Origin: JAPXSY01 sp034003585
GTDB lineage: Bacteria > Verrucomicrobiota > Kiritimatiellia > RFP12 > UBA1067
DNA length: 62,484 nucleotides
Direction: 5' to 3'
Assembly: GCA_034003585.1 (NCBI GenBank)
Contig: JAVEYH010000007.1
Span: 1 to 62,484, forward strand
Shown here: positions 16,241-24,957 of the stretch, in pieces
How positions within the stretch are numbered: the first letter of the stretch is position 1
Layout: each line of letters begins with the position of its first letter
Translations under genes and position numbers: made by a program
Notes under the pieces: model-generated
Told to the model about the DNA's origin: nothing
Seen by the model: the letters and a program-made list of their open reading frames with translations, nothing else
Database searches by the model: none

Positions 16241-17007
16241 TGGCGATACCGGTGAAAAACGCCGCGGAGCTGGAGGCGATGCGCGTGAGCGGCAGGATGA
16301 CCGCGGAGGTCCTGCGGCAGGTGGCGGAGGCGGTGCAGCCGGGGGTGACGACGGGCGAGCTGGATGCCCTGACCCGGCGGCTCATCGGGGGGATGGGGGC
16401 CAAGCCCTCGTTTCTCGGGTACCGCGGGTACCCGGGCGCGATTTGCATTTCGATCAACGATGAGGTGATCCACGGCATTCCGGGAAGCCGGGTTGTGCAA
16501 CCGGGCGACGTGGTGAGCCTTGACGTGGGAGTGTATTACAACGGGTTCAACGGGGATTCGGCCACCACCGTGATGGTGGGGGTGCGGGATCCCGATACGG
16601 TCCGTCTGGTGGAGGCGACCCGCCGCGCATTGGCGGCGGGAGTTGCCGCGGCCAGGCCGGGTGCCCGGCTCTCGGATGTCTCGCATGCGGTGGAAAGCGT
16701 CGCGCGGGCATCGGGGTGTTCGGTGGTCAGGGAGTTTGTCGGTCACGGCGTGGGGCGTCACCTCCACGAGGAACCGCAGATCCCGAACTACGGGTTGCCC
16801 GGGCGCGGCCCCGTCCTGAAGCCGGGGATGACGTTGGCGATTGAGCCGATGGTCAATCTCGGCAGGCCGGAGGTGGCCGTGCTGGATGACGGCTGGACCG
16901 TGGTGACGCGGGACGGGAAACCGTCCGCGCACTTCGAGCACACCGTGGCCGTGCTCGAAGAAGGGGCGGAGATTCTGACGCGGCCAGAGAATCTCCAAAC
17001 TTTATGA
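16237..17007 (+). CDS. map: Methionine aminopeptidase, type I
   Basis: 256 residues, pita-bread fold. Metal ligands are visible in order: Asp in SLDVGVYYNGFNGDSATT (two Asp), His in VGHGVGRHLHEEP, Glu in AIEPM and Glu in HFEHTVAV. It removes the initiator Met from nascent proteins. Four-base overlap with adk. infA, often found between map and rpmJ, is missing; the 62-base spacer to rpmJ contains only a T-rich stretch. Confidence 0.97.
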   Translation: MMAIPVKNAAELEAMRVSGRMTAEVLRQVAEAVQPGVTTGELDALTRRLIGGMGAKPSFLGYRGYPGAICISINDEVIHGIPGSRVVQPGDVVSLDVGVYYNGFNGDSATTVMVGVRDPDTVRLVEATRRALAAGVAAARPGARLSDVSHAVESVARASGCSVVREFVGHGVGRHLHEEPQIPNYGLPGRGPVLKPGMTLAIEPMVNLGRPEVAVLDDGWTVVTRDGKPSAHFEHTVAVLEEGAEILTRPENLQTL

Positions 17008-17069
17008 TAGACAGGGTGACGGACTTTTGGTTCAATCAAAAACCTTTTTTTGAACAAGGGAAAAAGACC

Positions 17070-17183
17070 ATGAAGGTTCGCAGTTCAGTGCGGCGCATTT
17101 GTGAGCGTTGCCGGGTGGTACGTCGCAAGGGCGTCGTCCGCATCATTTGTACGAATCCCCGCCATAAGCAGCGCCAGGGTTAA
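17070..17183 (+). CDS. rpmJ: 50S ribosomal protein L36
   Basis: 37 residues starting MKVRSSVRRICERC, with the zinc ligands Cys11, Cys14, Cys27 and the final His33 (CTNPRHKQRQG). This is the canonical zinc-binding (C+) form and normal length. It lies between map and rpsM as in most bacteria and has an AAGGG ribosome binding site. Confidence 0.97.
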   Translation: MKVRSSVRRICERCRVVRRKGVVRIICTNPRHKQRQG

Positions 17184-17198
17184 CGGAAGAGGACAACC

Positions 17199-17606
17199 AT
17201 GCCGAGATTGATGGGTGTGGATATCCCGGGCAGGAAGCGTGTGGAATACGCGCTCCGGTATATCCATGGAATCGGTCCCAAACGGGCCCGTGACGTGGTC
17301 GAGCATTGCAAAATTGACCCGGCCAAGAAAGCGGACGATCTGTCTCCGGACGAGATCCGGCAGATCGTGGCGCACATTCAGGACAAGTACCGGGTGGAAG
17401 GCGATCTGCGCCGCGAGGTTTCGCAGAACATCCGCCGCCTGATCAGCATCGGGACATACCGCGGACTGCGCCACAAGCGCGGGCTGCCGGTACGCGGGCA
17501 ACGGACCCGGACCAATGCGCGGACCCGGAAGGGCGGCAAACGGACGGTGGGTGCGGTGCGCGACAAGACGGCGCGGGCGGCCATCAAGGCCAAGACCTCC
17601 GCCTAA
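17199..17606 (+). CDS. rpsM: 30S ribosomal protein S13
   Basis: 135 residues. Starts MPRLMGVDIPGRKRVEYALR; helix-two-turn-helix region with GIGPKRA; C-terminal basic tail with GLPVRGQRTRTNARTRKG that reaches the P-site tRNA. Slightly longer than E. coli S13 (118) through an Ala/Lys-rich tail. A 79-base spacer follows before rpsK. Confidence 0.97.
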   Translation: MPRLMGVDIPGRKRVEYALRYIHGIGPKRARDVVEHCKIDPAKKADDLSPDEIRQIVAHIQDKYRVEGDLRREVSQNIRRLISIGTYRGLRHKRGLPVRGQRTRTNARTRKGGKRTVGAVRDKTARAAIKAKTSA

Positions 17607-17685
17607 CAACCCGGCGTCGGCACCGTTCCTTCTGCTTGCGCAGGGGGAGGCAGGTGCCCGCCACACCATTTAAGGGCTGAGACGC

Positions 17686-18177
17686 ATGAGCGAAGAAGCG
17701 AAGAAAGAAGAGCAGGCCGCTGCCCCCGCGCAGCCGGTGATCAGTGAGGCGCAGGCCGTGTTGTCCGGGGGGGATGATTCCGCCAAAGCCGGTACCGCGG
17801 ATGCGGCCAAGAAAAAAGGCAAGGCGAAGTCGATTCCCGCGGGCATCGCCTTTGTCCGGTCGACGTTCAACAACACGCTGGTATCGATTACGGACGCCCG
17901 CGGCGGAGTGATCGCCTGGAGTTCGGCCGGGAAGGCCGGCTTCAAGGGATCGCGCAAATGCACCGCGTTCGCGGCCACCATGGTGGCGCAGGACGCCGCC
18001 CGCCAAGCGATCGCCAAAGGGATGCACGAAGTGGAGGTCAGGGTACAGGGCGCAGGCGCGGGCCGCGAATCGGCCGTGCGCGCGATCCAGTCCGCCGGCA
18101 TTCACGTCACCCTGCTCAAGGATTGCACGCCGATCCCCCATAACGGGTGCCGTCCGCGCAAACGGAGGAGAGTCTAA
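17686..18177 (+). CDS. rpsK: 30S ribosomal protein S11 with N-terminal extension
   Basis: 163 residues. The conserved S11 core starts at about residue 52 (GIAFVRSTFNNTLVSITD) and ends CTPIPHNGCRPRKRRRV. The first 50 residues are an Ala/Glu/Lys-rich, low-complexity extension not found in most S11 proteins (about 129 residues). No internal ATG would give the standard length, so the extension seems to be real. It ends one base before the rpsD ATG. Confidence 0.95.
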   Translation: MSEEAKKEEQAAAPAQPVISEAQAVLSGGDDSAKAGTADAAKKKGKAKSIPAGIAFVRSTFNNTLVSITDARGGVIAWSSAGKAGFKGSRKCTAFAATMVAQDAARQAIAKGMHEVEVRVQGAGAGRESAVRAIQSAGIHVTLLKDCTPIPHNGCRPRKRRRV

Positions 18178-18178
18178 C

Positions 18179-18808
18179 ATGGGAAGATATACTGGCCCCG
18201 TCTGCCGCATCTGCCGGCGCGAGGGGCAAAAGCTGTTTCTGAAGGGCGCACGCTGCTACATGGCGAAGTGCGCGATCGAGCAGGGCAAGCCGGCACCCGG
18301 CCAGCACGGCACGCGCCGCGGCCGGAAAATGTCCGAATACGGGGAGCAGCTCCGCCAGAAGCAGAGCCTGCGCCGCCAGTTCGGCATGCAGGAGCTGCAG
18401 TTCAAGCGTTTCTTCAAAGAGGCCCTGCGCCGCAAAGGGGTCACCGGCGAGATGCTGCTGCAGTTGCTGGAAACCCGCATGGACAATCTGGTTTACCGGC
18501 TCGGGTTCGCGTCTTCGCGCCGCGCCGCCCGTCAGTTCGTGCTCCACGGCCACATGGCGGTGAACGGCAAGAAGGTCGCCGTCCCCTCCATGATCCTCAA
18601 GGTCGGGGACGTGATCGAAGTCCGGGACCGCGCGCGCAGTCGGGATCTCGCCACGCGCAGCCTGGAGGCCGCCACCACCCAGCAGACGCCGGCCTGGCTC
18701 GCGCTGGACAAGAAGGCCTTCCGTGCGGAGCTGTTGAGCATCCCGACGCGCGAGCAGATCGCGCCGATCGTGGATGAGCAGGCGATTGTCGAATTGTATT
18801 CGCGCTAA
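18179..18808 (+). CDS. rpsD: 30S ribosomal protein S4
   Basis: 209 residues, starts MGRYTGPVCRICRREG. Four cysteines (C9, C12, C26, C31) form the zinc-binding N-terminus of the C+ form. The S4 RNA-binding domain is at about 97-160 (RMDNLVYRLGFASSRRAARQ, VNGKKV). It nucleates 30S assembly and often autoregulates its operon. Confidence 0.97.
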   Translation: MGRYTGPVCRICRREGQKLFLKGARCYMAKCAIEQGKPAPGQHGTRRGRKMSEYGEQLRQKQSLRRQFGMQELQFKRFFKEALRRKGVTGEMLLQLLETRMDNLVYRLGFASSRRAARQFVLHGHMAVNGKKVAVPSMILKVGDVIEVRDRARSRDLATRSLEAATTQQTPAWLALDKKAFRAELLSIPTREQIAPIVDEQAIVELYSR

Positions 18809-18868
18809 GCGCAGGTGTACTGACGGCCGCCGCCTCCCAGGGGGCGGGCGGCCTGAAAGGACGGAAAC

Positions 18869-19864
18869 ATGCCGATTCGTTTGAGCCATTTTGAGATGCC
18901 CCGGCGCGTGCAGAAGGAAGAGAACACCGCGACCGCGACGTATGCGCGTTTTGTCGCGGAGCCGTTTGAGGTGGGTTACGCCCGCACCATCGGCAACTCG
19001 ATCCGACGTGTGCTGCTGTCCTCCATCGAGGGCGTGGCGATCACCTCCGTGAAGATCGCCGGCGCGAACCACGAGTTCTGTGCCTTGCCCGGCGTCAGTG
19101 AGGATGTCACCGACATCATCCTGAACCTCAAGCGGCTGCTGTTCAAGAGCTACAACCGCAATCCGGTCTGGATCAAGCTCCGCAAAAAGGGCCCGTGCGT
19201 CGTGACCGCGGCGGATTTCGCCGAGGAGAACGCGGTGGAGGTGCTCAACCCCACCCAGCATATCGCCACGCTGGATGCGGACGGGGTGCTGGATCTGGAG
19301 GCGGAAATCCGCATGGGCCGCGGGTTCTGTCCGGCCGAGGGCAACAAGACGCCGGAACAGGAGATCGGGCGCATTCCGATCGACAGCATTTTCTCTCCGG
19401 TCACCCGTGTGAATTTCCTCGTGGAAAACACCCGCGTGGGCCAGCGCACGGATTATGAGAAGCTGATCCTCGATATCTGGACCGACGGCCGCGTCTCGCC
19501 GGACGAGGCCCTCAAGACCTCCGCGGCCGTGTTGCGCCACCATCTCGACGTGTTTGTGGACTACAGCGAGGAAGTGCTGGAGTTCGAGGAGTCGGAGAAG
19601 AAGGTCGATGAGGAGCGCGACCGTCTGCGCCGCATCCTCAACATGAGCGTGAACGAGATCGAGCTGAGCGTCCGTGCCGCGAACTGTCTGAACAACGCGA
19701 ACATCACCACGGTGGGCGAGTTGGCGATGAAGACCGAGGCCGACATGCTGAAGTACCGGAACTTCGGCAAGAAATCGCTGAACGAGATCAAGGACAAACT
19801 CACCGAGTTGGGGCTCTATCTGGGGTACAAGTTCGACCCGGACCTGCTCGAAGACAACAAGTAA
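18869..19864 (+). CDS. rpoA: DNA-directed RNA polymerase subunit alpha
   Basis: 331 residues. The N-terminal dimerisation domain (about 1-235) has EPFEVGYARTIGNSIRRVLLSS; a linker is followed by the C-terminal domain (about 250-315) with ELSVRAANCLNNANITTVGEL and KNFGKKSLNE-type helices (here YRNFGKKSLNEIKDKL), which binds UP elements and activators. Position rpsD-rpoA-rplQ is canonical. Confidence 0.98.
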   Translation: MPIRLSHFEMPRRVQKEENTATATYARFVAEPFEVGYARTIGNSIRRVLLSSIEGVAITSVKIAGANHEFCALPGVSEDVTDIILNLKRLLFKSYNRNPVWIKLRKKGPCVVTAADFAEENAVEVLNPTQHIATLDADGVLDLEAEIRMGRGFCPAEGNKTPEQEIGRIPIDSIFSPVTRVNFLVENTRVGQRTDYEKLILDIWTDGRVSPDEALKTSAAVLRHHLDVFVDYSEEVLEFEESEKKVDEERDRLRRILNMSVNEIELSVRAANCLNNANITTVGELAMKTEADMLKYRNFGKKSLNEIKDKLTELGLYLGYKFDPDLLEDNK

Positions 19865-19883
19865 ACGTTTGAGGTTCTAAGAG

Positions 19884-20303
19884 ATGCGTCATCAAAGATT
19901 AGCGAAAAAATTCGGGCGGTCCACGTCACACCGTAAGGCGCTCATGAGCAGCCTTGTGGCGAATCTGGTGCTGCAGGGCAGCATCAAGACGACGCTGCCC
20001 AAGGCGAAACAGGCCCGTAAAGATGCCGAGAAGATGGTCACGCTGGCCCGGAAAGGGACCCTGGCCTCACGGCGCCTCGCTTCGGCGCGCCTGCGGAGCC
20101 CGTCGGCCGTGCAGAGGCTGTTTGACAGCGTCGTGCCGGCGATGGATGGCCGCAACGGCGGCTACACGCGGATTCTCAAACTCGGCCAGCGCCGCAGCGA
20201 CGGTTCGGAGATGTGCCTGTTGCAGTGGGTGGCTCTTCCCGTGAACAAGGCCGAGACCCCGGCCGCCGAAGCGGCGGACGCGCCGGAGGCGAAGAAGGGC
20301 TGA
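19884..20303 (+). CDS. rplQ: 50S ribosomal protein L17
   Basis: 139 residues. Starts MRHQRLAKKFGRSTSHRKAL and contains LVLQGSIKTTLPKAKQAR, both diagnostic. The C-terminus has a short Ala/Glu-rich tail. Last gene of the operon, followed by a strong terminator at 20334. Confidence 0.97.
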   Translation: MRHQRLAKKFGRSTSHRKALMSSLVANLVLQGSIKTTLPKAKQARKDAEKMVTLARKGTLASRRLASARLRSPSAVQRLFDSVVPAMDGRNGGYTRILKLGQRRSDGSEMCLLQWVALPVNKAETPAAEAADAPEAKKG

Positions 20304-20333
20304 GCCGGCTGGCTGCCTGACGCTGTCCAAAAG

Positions 20334-20362
20334 GACGGTCCCCGATGGGGGCCGTCTTTTTT
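20334..20362 (+). terminator. Intrinsic terminator after rplQ
   Basis: Ten-base-pair stem GACGGTCCCC / GGGGGCCGTC with a GAT loop, followed by six T. On the other strand the same stem is followed by CTTTT, so it may also end the convergent nadA-VanZ operon. Confidence 0.92.
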
Positions 20363-20367
20363 CGTTT

Positions 20368-20778
20368 TCAGCCTCCCGCCGCGCGGCGGCGCGCGCGTAC
20401 CCGCAAACCGGCTGTCCCCGCCAGGATCGCCGCGCCCGAAAGATTGGCCAGCGCGTCGAGCCATTCGAACCCGCGGCTCACGGTCAGCCATCGCTGGCAG
20501 CACTCCATGATCAGCCCGTATCCGCCCGCGGCCAGCGCCACACCGATCCAGCTGGCGCCCCGCGCTTTGGCGTTTGTCGGGAGGGCGTGAAAGAGCGCCC
20601 CGGACAATGCCGCATAGAGCAGGGCGTGGATCAGCTTGTCCCACGCCGGGAAGGGCGGCGCGGACGGCGTGATGCGGTTGAAAAACGCGGCCGGCAGCAG
20701 GGAGAGCGCCGGAATCGCGACCGCGATGAGCGTCACCGGGGCGAAACGGGCGAAGGTCTGCTTTCGGGCGCGGTTCAT
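20368..20778 (-). CDS. VanZ-family membrane protein
   Basis: 136 residues with four hydrophobic segments and the VanZ pattern: a first helix, SLLP, WDKLIHALLYAAL (conserved Asp-Lys-x-x-His), GLIMECCQRWLT and FEWLDALANLSGA (conserved Asp and Asn). VanZ proteins give low-level teicoplanin resistance in enterococci; in most bacteria their function is unknown. ATG 20778 is chosen because the frame further upstream overlaps the preceding lipoprotein gene without homology. Last gene of the nadA operon. Confidence 0.85.
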   Translation of the reverse strand: MNRARKQTFARFAPVTLIAVAIPALSLLPAAFFNRITPSAPPFPAWDKLIHALLYAALSGALFHALPTNAKARGASWIGVALAAGGYGLIMECCQRWLTVSRGFEWLDALANLSGAAILAGTAGLRVRARRRAAGG

Positions 20779-20782
20779 GTCA

Positions 20783-21241
20783 TCATTGCGGCTGTTCGGT
20801 CTCGATGGACAAGACACGGCCGTTCCGGAACTCGATGCGCCGATATTCGTACGCACGCGGGCTGAGGTCGGTTGCCCAATACGGTTCGCGACGCCAGAAG
20901 ATCCGCCCGCGCGCGGTTCGGACCGGATACGGGCCGGGACGCGCGGTCGCCAGCGGCATGGCATCGCAGGAGAGATACGACCAGATGTCGTTGGTGGTTG
21001 TGCCGGTCACCTTTTGGAACACGCGGTCCGGTGTCCCGTAGAGGATCCAGGCCGCGTCCTCCGGATCGCCCGCATGGAGCACACCCTCCCGCAGCCGCTG
21101 TTGGTCTTCCGGTGCCAGCGCCGCGAAAAACGCCTGCTTTTGGCCGATGCGTTTCTCGATTACCTCGCGCCGGGTGGCGCACCCCGCGAACAGGAGCACC
21201 CCTGCCATCGCGGTCAGCGGGAGGGCGCGTCGCGCTTTCAT
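20783..21241 (-). CDS. Small lipoprotein of unknown function
   Basis: 152 residues. Signal peptide with lipobox LFAGC (Cys21). The mature part contains a segment like those in outer-membrane-associated lipoproteins (AWILYGTPDRVFQKV ... IWSY), resembling the 'GWxTD/TPD' type, but I cannot name a family. Its ATG overlaps the stop of the upstream EF-hand protein (ATGA), and VanZ follows after four bases, so the three are co-translated. Confidence 0.7.
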   Translation of the reverse strand: MKARRALPLTAMAGVLLFAGCATRREVIEKRIGQKQAFFAALAPEDQQRLREGVLHAGDPEDAAWILYGTPDRVFQKVTGTTTNDIWSYLSCDAMPLATARPGPYPVRTARGRIFWRREPYWATDLSPRAYEYRRIEFRNGRVLSIETEQPQ

Positions 21242-23463
21242 GGGCTCACCGCGGGAGCGGGGTGCTCCGCCTGCGGGACGCGCAACGCGCACGCGGCGGG
21301 GGGATGACGCTGCAGACGGCGCGGCAGGACGGGGTCCAGCAGACCCGCGAACCAGAGGGCCGCCGTGACCGCGGCGAGCGCCAGGACCGCCAGCAGGAGG
21401 GTCCGCGCGCGGGAGTCGTCCGCGTACGGATCCGTCAGCTCGCGTGTCGCGTCTGCCGGCAGCGCGGCCTCGCTTGTGAACAAACGGCCCAACTTGAGCG
21501 AGAAACGCAGACGCCGGTTGACGGCCCAGCCGCAGGCGTTGAGGACCGGCGCGAGATCGCGCGCGCGCAGTTTGAACCAGGTGAGGATCATCGAAGGGCC
21601 CGAGACGATCAGCAGCACGGCCACGATGCCGAGCGCCGTCTTCCAGGGCGGCAGTCCCGCCAGCACGCTGACAAGCCCGCCGACGGCGGAACCGATCAGC
21701 CCGACCGCGATGCCGAGCGCCGCGACCGACGAGGCCAGGGCCGCGCCTTCCATCTTCTTGGGCGGCTCGGCGGGTTTTGCAGCCGCAGCGGCCGCGGCAT
21801 CGACATTTTTGGATGCGGTGGCGAGCGCCGCGTCCTGCCGCGCCGAAAGCAGTTTGTTGATCTGCGCGCCGATCATCGCGCCGATCTTGCGCCACGGATA
21901 CCAGAACGCCTCTTTGAGCGAGAGGGCGTTGTCCACGGTTTTGATGATCACGGCATCCCAATCCTGCCCGTCGAGATCGTAAAAGATCCCGTTCCGGCCG
22001 ACCCAGAGCGTCTGCGCGAAGCCCGCCGTGAAAACCGCGCAGATTGTGCGGGCCTTGGCGCCGGGACGCGTCAGGGAGCAGTAGACGAGACAGCATTTGC
22101 TGGCCGCGGCCTGCGCGGCGTGGGTCGCCGCGTTGTCGACCTCGAAACAGAGGTTACAGGCGCGGGCATCCAGGAAGAGCGTGCCGACCTGAAACAGCGC
22201 CGCGGCCTTCGGGTCGTAGAGGCGTCTCATGTTGACGTAGTTGTTGAGCAGCGAGACCAGATTCGCGTGGTAGCGGATCAGTTGCTCCACCTCGGTGATT
22301 TGCGCGTTTTCGGCTTCCAGCGCGGCATCCTGGGCGATCAGCGCCGTGATGGCGGCCCGATCCTTTCCGTTGCGCAGGGCCGTGAGCCGTTCCGGACCGA
22401 GCCCGGCGACTTCCGCGCCGGCGCGGGCGGCTTGCCAGACCGCGAAGGGGGCGAACCGGTCTTTCAGCTCGCGCCACTGCTGGACGGAGAGCGTTTCCGC
22501 CGCGCCGCCCGTGAGCGGGGCCACAACCGCGTCACGGAACGCGGCCAGCGCGCAGGCCCAATACGGATTCACCCCCGCGGTGAGGGGGAGATCCCGGCCG
22601 GCTTCGATCCGGGCCAGCGGGAACGCCGCCAGTTCGGCGCGGCAGTCCGTGAGTTCCTTGTCGGCCAGCGCGGCCAGATCGGCGTCCGTGCGGCTGAGGG
22701 CCTGCGCGGCGCGCGGATCGTACTCGGACATGCGGCACCGGGTGAAGTAATCGTTGATTTTGGCGCGCACCGCCTGAAGCGCGTCAAATGCCGCGGCGGT
22801 TTGGTCGCCCAGCACGCGGACCGACGGGTCGGCAGCGGCCTGGGCCGTCCAGTCGAGGTACGCCCCGACCGCGTCGAAAAAGGCGTCGGTTTTGGCCTGG
22901 TTCACGCCGGGTTTGCCGCTGCGGTCAATCTCCGCGCCGAAACAGGCGATGATCTCTTCGATTGTCTGGCGCAGCGCCGGAGCGTCCGCGGCGTCCGCAG
23001 GGATCACGCCGTCGCCGTTGAAACGGGTGCCCGCGAAGATCGCGGCGGTGTCGCTCACATCGGCCAGGGTGATCACGTCCGTCCCGCCCTTCCCGAGATT
23101 TTCGAGGATGCGCTTCGCATTGGCAAGCAGGGCTTTGCCTTCCGCGGTTCCGGTATGGATCGCGGCGAGTTTGACGGCGTCGCCGCCCGCGAGCAGCGGT
23201 TCGAGGGAAGCGAGGCGTTTTTCGAGCCAGGCGATGGCGTGCAGGATTTCCGGCACGCGGATCCGGCCGTCCGCATCGGTGTCGAGCAGCTTCAGGGTGG
23301 CGGCGTCAAAACGGATGCCGGTGGTCGGACAGCTCAGGGCCGTCCAGAGTTTCTGGTCCAGGGTTTTCAGGTGAACGAGGTCCGCGCCGGTGCGGAGGAG
23401 CGCCTGGTCAAGACCGCCGGTCCTGAAGAATTGCCACAGGTGTGTCGTGTTGGAGGAGTCCAT
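21238..23463 (-). CDS. Large membrane protein with EF-hand loops, unknown function
   Basis: 741 residues. A canonical 12-residue EF-hand loop lies at 61-72 (DTDADGRIRVPE), and a degenerate one at about 147-158 (FNGDGVIPAD). The middle (about 180-560) is soluble and partly helical with a Cys-containing segment (ARACNLCFEV, KCCLVYC). After an Ala/Pro-rich linker (about 565-590) come two adjacent membrane helices (about 595-645) and a third near the C-terminus (about 695-720). The pattern suggests a Ca2+-sensing or structural protein anchored at the membrane. I do not recognise a named family. It is the second gene after nadA (36-base spacer). Confidence 0.75.
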   Translation of the reverse strand: MDSSNTTHLWQFFRTGGLDQALLRTGADLVHLKTLDQKLWTALSCPTTGIRFDAATLKLLDTDADGRIRVPEILHAIAWLEKRLASLEPLLAGGDAVKLAAIHTGTAEGKALLANAKRILENLGKGGTDVITLADVSDTAAIFAGTRFNGDGVIPADAADAPALRQTIEEIIACFGAEIDRSGKPGVNQAKTDAFFDAVGAYLDWTAQAAADPSVRVLGDQTAAAFDALQAVRAKINDYFTRCRMSEYDPRAAQALSRTDADLAALADKELTDCRAELAAFPLARIEAGRDLPLTAGVNPYWACALAAFRDAVVAPLTGGAAETLSVQQWRELKDRFAPFAVWQAARAGAEVAGLGPERLTALRNGKDRAAITALIAQDAALEAENAQITEVEQLIRYHANLVSLLNNYVNMRRLYDPKAAALFQVGTLFLDARACNLCFEVDNAATHAAQAAASKCCLVYCSLTRPGAKARTICAVFTAGFAQTLWVGRNGIFYDLDGQDWDAVIIKTVDNALSLKEAFWYPWRKIGAMIGAQINKLLSARQDAALATASKNVDAAAAAAAKPAEPPKKMEGAALASSVAALGIAVGLIGSAVGGLVSVLAGLPPWKTALGIVAVLLIVSGPSMILTWFKLRARDLAPVLNACGWAVNRRLRFSLKLGRLFTSEAALPADATRELTDPYADDSRARTLLLAVLALAAVTAALWFAGLLDPVLPRRLQRHPPAACALRVPQAEHPAPAVSP

Positions 23464-23499
23464 GTTGCCGTTTCCTTCCGTTTCGCGTCCTGTTCGGTT

Positions 23500-24402
23500 T
23501 CAGTGAATCGCCAGCATCGCGTCGATGGCGCGTTTGGCGCGTTGTGCGATGGGTTCCGGAACGGTGATGACGGTCTGCAGGTCGCGCAGACTCCAAAGAA
23601 CCCGTTCCACCGAGATTTTCTTCATGTTCGGACAGACGGCCTGTTCGAGCAGCGGAACAAAGGTCTTGTCCGGGTTCTCCCGCCGCAACCGGTGGAGGAT
23701 GCCGGTTTCGGTGCCGATGAGAAAGACCGGTTCGGACCGTCCCCGCACCCATCGGCACATGCCGCCGGTCGACAGCACCGCATCAGCGGCGTCGCGCACC
23801 GGTTTGGGGCACTCCGGATGGACCAGCACCGGCGCGCCGGGATGCGCGGTTCGCGCGTTTGCGATATGGGCCTCGGTCAGCCTCGCGTGCGTGGGGCAGA
23901 ACCCCGGCCACAGGATGAGGTCGCGCCCGGTCTGCTCCGCCGTGTACGAGCCGAGGTGGCGGTCCGGCACGAAGAGCAGCGGCTGTTCCGGCGGGAAACT
24001 CCGGGCCACCGCCACGGCGTTGGCGGATGTGACGCAGCAGTCGCTTTCGGCTTTGACTTCGGCGGTGCTGTTGACGTAGCAGAGCACCCGGGCGCCCGGG
24101 TGCTGCGCTTTCATCGCGCGGAGCTGTTCGCCGGTGATCATGTCCGCCATGGGGCACCCCGCGTCGGCCGCGGGCAGCAGAACCGTCTTGTCCGGATTGA
24201 GGATCGCCGCGGTTTCGGCCATGAAATGCACGCCGCAGAAAACGATCACGCGGGAGCGGATCTCGGTCGCTTTGCGCGCCAGCTCCAGCGAATCACCCGT
24301 GAAATCGGCGAGATCCTGAACCTCGCCGGGCTGATAGTTGTGCGCGAGGATCACGGCGTCCCGCTCCGCCTTCAGCGCTTGAATCTCCTGTTCGATCCGC
24401 AT
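23500..24402 (-). CDS. nadA: Quinolinate synthase A
   Basis: 300 residues. The three [4Fe-4S] cysteines are visible in FCGVHFMAE, SDCCVTSANAV and HPECPKPV. It condenses iminoaspartate with dihydroxyacetone phosphate in NAD biosynthesis. nadB and nadC are not in this window. ATG 24402 follows GAGGTGG. First gene of an operon with the EF-hand protein, the lipoprotein and VanZ. Confidence 0.96.
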   Translation of the reverse strand: MRIEQEIQALKAERDAVILAHNYQPGEVQDLADFTGDSLELARKATEIRSRVIVFCGVHFMAETAAILNPDKTVLLPAADAGCPMADMITGEQLRAMKAQHPGARVLCYVNSTAEVKAESDCCVTSANAVAVARSFPPEQPLLFVPDRHLGSYTAEQTGRDLILWPGFCPTHARLTEAHIANARTAHPGAPVLVHPECPKPVRDAADAVLSTGGMCRWVRGRSEPVFLIGTETGILHRLRRENPDKTFVPLLEQAVCPNMKKISVERVLWSLRDLQTVITVPEPIAQRAKRAIDAMLAIH

Positions 24403-24607
24403 AATGATGCCACCTCAAATGATTTGTCTGACAGTACCGTACCACAGGTTCCGGTGTGACGGAACAAAGAAAAAAGGACGGCACGCCGCAGCGCGAGCTC
24501 TTGCCCGTGGCTCGGACCCTCTGGTTGGCCTCCTCGTTCCCCGTTTTCGTTCACGTACCCGTACACGCTCTCCTTTTTTGTTGCGGCCCTGTCCCGTTCG
24601 TGCCCTC

Positions 24608-24650
24608 GTGCACGGGAACGTGTACCGCTTCGCTGTGAACGTGTACGGTC
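24608..24650 (+). repeat. Dispersed intergenic repeat, copy 2
   Basis: Matches 241-283 at 40 of 43 positions. Both copies are on the same strand, in intergenic DNA, and each is followed by a CGTTGACG-AAGTCA box (here 24673-24686). The conserved boxes are joined by unrelated sequence of different length. Confidence 0.7.
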
Positions 24651-24766
24651 TTCTGCCCCCCCTGCGACGGCCCGTTGACGAAAGTCAGGGAAAGGGGGAT
24701 ACGCCCCCGGCAACAGAACTGCCGCGGCGCCAACGGCATTTCTCATTATGGCATTTTCCCCCGAAA

Positions 24767-24838
24767 GCGCTATCGGGACCGGAATCGATAAAAGGCGCCG
24801 GGATCCGATAGCGATCCCGATGGCGATAGCGATTTCGA
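24767..24838. repeat. GATAGCG/CTATCGGGA low-complexity stretch
   Basis: Short inverted and direct copies of GCTATCGGGA, CCGATAGCGATCCCGA and GGCGATAGCGAT. Another member of the low-complexity intergenic families of this genome. Confidence 0.5.
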
Positions 24839-24957
24839 CTGTGCCTCTTTGCAAAGATAAAATTGCTGCCATGGCGCCCATTGCTGTCTGGACGGACGTG
24901 CGGGGGTGGTATAAACTAATCGGGCTTTTTGTATAACCCATGCGGAGGGGGCACAGG

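Larger units (their letters stand above)
24403..24957. other. 555-base intergenic region with dispersed repeats
   Basis: No gene is supported. It holds copy 2 of the 43-nt repeat (24608-24650), its downstream box (24661-24711) and a GATAGCG/CTATCGGGA low-complexity stretch (24767-24838). The short reading frames across it on both strands encode repeat-type sequence. TATAAA at 24910-24915 may be the -10 of the phosphoesterase operon, but no good -35 is seen. Confidence 0.6.

Noticed and set aside
17008..17069. Terminator between map and rpmJ
   Set aside because: GGTT/AACC gives only a four-base stem before the T run; too weak to call.
20872..24459. Plus-strand frame of 1195 codons opposite nadA and the EF-hand gene
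   Set aside because: Shadow of minus-strand genes that have ribosome binding sites, ATGA overlaps and recognisable motifs.
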